Shown in pieces: positions 6,248 through 8,230 of a DNA stretch of 8,230 bases; position 1 is the first letter of the stretch; each line of letters begins with the position of its first letter. Made by a program: the position numbers and the translations under genes. The notes beneath the pieces were generated by a model. The model was not told the DNA's origin and searched no databases. It saw nothing but the letters and a program-made list of their open reading frames with translations. The DNA is taken from contig DAOMFI010000130.1 of NCBI GenBank assembly GCA_035429725.1, positions 1-8,230 on the forward strand. Direction: 5' to 3'. This DNA comes from JALORV01 sp035429725. Its GTDB lineage: Bacteria; Pseudomonadota; Gammaproteobacteria; Burkholderiales; Burkholderiaceae_F.

Positions 6248-7396
6248 CTACTTCCCGGCCGGCCGCGGCGGGGGCCGGGTTTCGGGCGCGTCCCGAGCGC
6301 TCTGCAGAAGCTCCTGCGCCTCCTTCTGTCCGCGGGCGGCAGCACGCGAGATCCAGACGACGGCCTCACGGCGGTTGGGTGACAGTCCGTCGTTCGCGGA
6401 GAGGAGGGCGATGCCGAGCTGGAATGCGGCCCCGGGGTTGCCGCGTTCGGCGGCGCGTCGCAACAGGGCCTCGGCCAGCGGCGGATCCTTCGGTACGCCG
6501 TCGGCGCCCCGCAGCAGGAGGGTCCCGAGCATCCACTGGGCGTCGGCCAGGCCGCGTTCCGCCGCTGGTTCGAGCAACGCCTTGAGCCGGGGGCCGGCAT
6601 TCGGTGGCGCCGGCTGCGCCCGCTGGAGGATCTGCGCCAGGAAGTAACGTGCCCAGGCCGCGTCCGCATCGATGTAGGGCTTCAACAGCGCTTCGGCCTC
6701 CCTGACCTCGCCGACGCGGGCGAGTTCGGCGGCCTTCTGCAGGGCCTGTTCTGAGTAGCGCTGGAAGGCGAGGCTCTCGGTGGCCAGCTGTGCGTCGCGT
6801 GCGATGGCGGCGGTCATGGTGCCCTGCGTACTGCGCTCGGAGAGCCCGATCTCCACCAGCAGGCGTGGCTCGGTCGGATGGATGCACGACAGGCCGCTGA
6901 CGTGAAGATAGGGGCGCGTCGCGTTCGCCTTGGCCGCATCCTTGCGCGGCGATTTGTCCTCGGGCTCGCGCGCAGCCAGGCTGTGGCGCGCACAGCGCGT
7001 GCCGGCGTGCCGCACGATGGTCTCGTCGTGCCGGCTGACGACCCATCGCTCACCGATCCGAGCATGCCGGTCCTGGGCGAGCGCCAGCAGCTCCGTGTCG
7101 GAATCGATCGGCTTGTCGAGCAGTTCGCTGACGATCACCAGCACCGCGGAGTTGGGCGGGACCGCCGAAAGGTTGCGCCCCATCGTCCCGCCGCGCGGCG
7201 TGCTGCTGGCGACGAACCATTGCTGGTCGAGCGGAGTCGTGATGCCAAAGCCGATAAAGGACCATGGCGACCCGGGCGCGGTCTGCGGGATCTGCGCCAC
7301 GTTGTCGTCCAGTCCGGTGCCGGCGCGTTGTGCGAGCGCCGGACTCGAAAGGAAGAGGGCCGCGGCCAGGCCCGGCACGACGAAGATTCGATTCAT
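6248..7396 (-). CDS. Periplasmic Sel1-repeat protein
   Basis: This 382-residue protein begins with the signal peptide MNRIFVVPGLAAALFLSSPA (cleavage likely after ALA, residue 22). Residues 23-210 form a segment I do not recognise, with PWSFIGFGITTPLDQQWFVA (44-63) and two cysteines (C135, C171) that could form a disulfide in the periplasm. Residues 218-260 look like a TPR-type hairpin (AAELARVGEVREAEALLKPY). Then come about three Sel1-like repeats: LLEPAAERGLADAQWMLGTL (274-293), LLRRAAERGNPGAAFQLGIA (311-330) and a third around 345-365 (WISRAAARGQKEAQELL). A Pro-rich tail ends the protein. Sel1 repeats bind other proteins, so a scaffolding or envelope-stress role is possible but unproven. 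The ATG at 7396 has no strong ribosome binding site, but it directly precedes the signal peptide and follows a promoter-like sequence. The next gene starts 129 nt downstream. Confidence 0.85.
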   Translation of the reverse strand: MNRIFVVPGLAAALFLSSPALAQRAGTGLDDNVAQIPQTAPGSPWSFIGFGITTPLDQQWFVASSTPRGGTMGRNLSAVPPNSAVLVIVSELLDKPIDSDTELLALAQDRHARIGERWVVSRHDETIVRHAGTRCARHSLAAREPEDKSPRKDAAKANATRPYLHVSGLSCIHPTEPRLLVEIGLSERSTQGTMTAAIARDAQLATESLAFQRYSEQALQKAAELARVGEVREAEALLKPYIDADAAWARYFLAQILQRAQPAPPNAGPRLKALLEPAAERGLADAQWMLGTLLLRGADGVPKDPPLAEALLRRAAERGNPGAAFQLGIALLSANDGLSPNRREAVVWISRAAARGQKEAQELLQSARDAPETRPPPRPAGK

Positions 7397-7422
7397 GTCG
7401 GTGACGATCCAAGCGTTGACGC

Positions 7423-7449
7423 ATCATATCGAGCGCGTCATCGGGTCAA
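7423..7449 (-). promoter_or_regulatory. Candidate promoter of the Sel1-repeat gene
   Basis: On the minus strand, TTGACC (7449-7444) and TATGAT (7428-7423) match the -35 and -10 hexamers well but are only 15 nt apart, shorter than the usual 16-18. Transcription would start near 7416, leaving a leader of about 20 nt to the ATG at 7396. An inverted repeat CGTTGAC/GTCAACG (7414-7420 and 7445-7451) overlaps the -35 and the predicted start site, a good position for a repressor operator. Confidence 0.4.
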
Positions 7450-7460
7450 CGTCCAAAATG

Positions 7461-7476
7461 CGGGGCAAGTGCCCCG
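7461..7476. repeat. Short GC hairpin in the divergent intergenic region
   Basis: CGGGGC (7461-7466) and GCCCCG (7471-7476) form a 6-bp stem with an AAGT loop. It lies between the divergent start sites of the Sel1 gene and the plus-strand membrane protein gene. It has no T run, so a terminator is unlikely. It could be part of the leader of the plus-strand gene or a protein-binding dyad. Confidence 0.3.
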
Positions 7477-7522
7477 GCCCGGAGCAAGTCCACGCCGCGG
7501 TGAAACGAACCCGGCGCCAAGG

Positions 7523-7915
7523 ATGGTCCTGAAAGCCTTCGCTGTCTGGCTGCTGATCTTCGCTGTCGAGGCGTTGCACGGCGTGCTGCGCACGCTCTAT
7601 CTCGTTCCGCTGCTCGGGGACTTGGGGTCGCGGCAGGTCGGGGTCGCGGTCGGCTCGGGATTGATCCTGCTGGTCGCGTGGCTGACGGTGAAGTGGATCG
7701 GGCCACGCACCCCGCGCGAGCAGCGTGGCGTGGGTTTACTCTGGGTGACACTGATGGTCGGCGCTGAAGTGGTGGTGGGTCGCTTCGCGTTCGGCTATCC
7801 GTGGGCCCGCATTGCCGAGGACTTCGACCCGACCCGGGGCGGCTTGCTGGCGTTTGGAATGCTGGTGCTGTATCTCGCGCCCGGCTGGACGGCGCGCCTT
7901 CGAGGCTTGAAGTAG
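7523..7915 (+). CDS. Four-helix integral membrane protein, unknown function
   Basis: This 130-residue plus-strand protein has four predicted membrane segments: about 4-22, 36-58, 70-87 and 107-121. Charged or polar residues within or beside the helices stand out: E16, H19 and R23 in the first, E82 and R87 in the third. These may be functional and are unusual for a purely structural membrane protein. Motifs such as ALHGVLRTLYLVPLLGD (17-33), GSRQVGV (35-41) and RGGLLAFGMLVLYLAP (105-120) resemble a conserved hypothetical membrane family of proteobacteria, but I cannot name it. The ATG at 7523 is the first plausible start; AAGG lies directly against it, so its ribosome binding site is poor. The gene is transcribed away from the Sel1 gene and converges on uvrA, its stop lying 18 nt from the uvrA stop. 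Confidence 0.75.
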   Translation: MVLKAFAVWLLIFAVEALHGVLRTLYLVPLLGDLGSRQVGVAVGSGLILLVAWLTVKWIGPRTPREQRGVGLLWVTLMVGAEVVVGRFAFGYPWARIAEDFDPTRGGLLAFGMLVLYLAPGWTARLRGLK

Positions 7916-7931
7916 CCGCGTTACGCGCGGC
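7915..7931. terminator. Possible hairpin between convergent genes
   Basis: GCCGCG (7915-7920) and CGCGGC (7926-7931) form a 6-bp stem with a 5-nt loop between the convergent stops of the membrane protein gene and uvrA. Its placement fits a shared terminator stem, but there is no T run on either strand, so it is a weak call. Confidence 0.3.
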
Positions 7932-7933
7932 GT

Positions 7934-8230
7934 CTAGGCGGCCGTGGCGGCTCCGCGGTCGGCCACCGTGGATGCGTTGCTGACGGGACGGCTGGCCATG
8001 AACTCCGCCAGTGCGCGCGCAGTCGGAGTCGACTTCGCGACCAGATCCTCGGGTGAGCACTGCGCGACCGCGAGGCCGCCGCCGGCGCCGCCCTCCGGGC
8101 CGAGGTCGATGATCCAGTCGGCCTCGGCGATGACGTCGAGGTTGTGCTCGATGACGACCACCGTGTTGCCGCCATCGACCAGCCGGTGCAGCACGTGGAT
8201 CAGCTTGCCGACGTCGGCCATGTGCAGGCC
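7934..8230 (-). CDS. uvrA: UvrA excinuclease subunit, C-terminal fragment (runs off the window)
   Basis: The visible 98 residues are the C-terminal end of a UvrA ATPase, the damage-recognition subunit of nucleotide excision repair. The frame remains open through the window edge (GLHMADVGKLIHVLHRLVD), so the gene continues to the right. GNTVVVIEHNLDVI is the UvrA H-loop region of the second ATPase, and ADWIIDLGPEGGAGGG is the hallmark near the UvrA C-terminus. The methionine at 8221 is internal. The tail after this (SPEDLVAKSTPTARALAEFM and about 20 more Ala/Ser-rich residues) replaces the usual GTPEE-type ending. I cannot tell from 98 residues whether this is the main UvrA or one of the long or duplicated UvrA paralogues found in some betaproteobacteria. 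Confidence 0.85.
   Translation of the reverse strand, partial: GLHMADVGKLIHVLHRLVDGGNTVVVIEHNLDVIAEADWIIDLGPEGGAGGGLAVAQCSPEDLVAKSTPTARALAEFMASRPVSNASTVADRGAATAA

Overview
The window is a GC-rich stretch (roughly two thirds G+C by eye) with strong G/C preference at third codon positions. Together with the gene content (class I PPK2, UvrA, Sel1 and DUF2891 proteins, and small signal-peptide proteins), this points to a free-living proteobacterium, most likely a betaproteobacterium of the Burkholderiales type. No rRNA, tRNA, CRISPR array, integrase or transposase gene was found. The window reads as ordinary chromosome, not as a mobile island.

Layout from left to right. A strong hairpin terminator (6-30) closes a gene outside the window. 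A very short minus-strand gene (157-330) encodes a 57-residue protein with a signal-peptide-like N-terminus. A mostly empty stretch (331-634) follows, then a minus-strand gene of unknown family (635-1222) and a non-coding interval rich in inverted repeats (about 1299-1503). A long co-directional minus-strand block follows. Read in the direction of transcription it comprises: a periplasmic Sel1-repeat protein (7396-6248), an exported DUF2807 beta-helix protein (6118-5354), a DUF2891 protein (5312-4305), a CrtI/retinol-saturase-like FAD oxidoreductase (4246-2696) and polyphosphate kinase 2 (2670-1504). At the right end a plus-strand four-helix membrane protein (7523-7915) converges on the 3' end of uvrA (7934 to the window edge, partial).

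The genes in the block have gaps of 25, 58, 41 and 129 nt. The oxidoreductase and ppk2 (25 nt) are the most convincing co-transcribed pair. The 129-nt gap before the DUF2807 gene and the 58-nt gap before the oxidoreductase contain inverted repeats that could divide the block into separately controlled units. No obvious pathway joins the products. Two act on the cell envelope (Sel1, DUF2807), one is a redox enzyme of unknown substrate, and one handles polyphosphate and nucleotides.

No clearly new multi-gene system is visible. The best leads are RNA or DNA structures in the gaps: an inverted repeat that would hide the ribosome binding site of the DUF2807 gene, a nested set of inverted repeats downstream of ppk2, and an evenly spaced GACCCC/GGGGTC triplet resembling a REP element.
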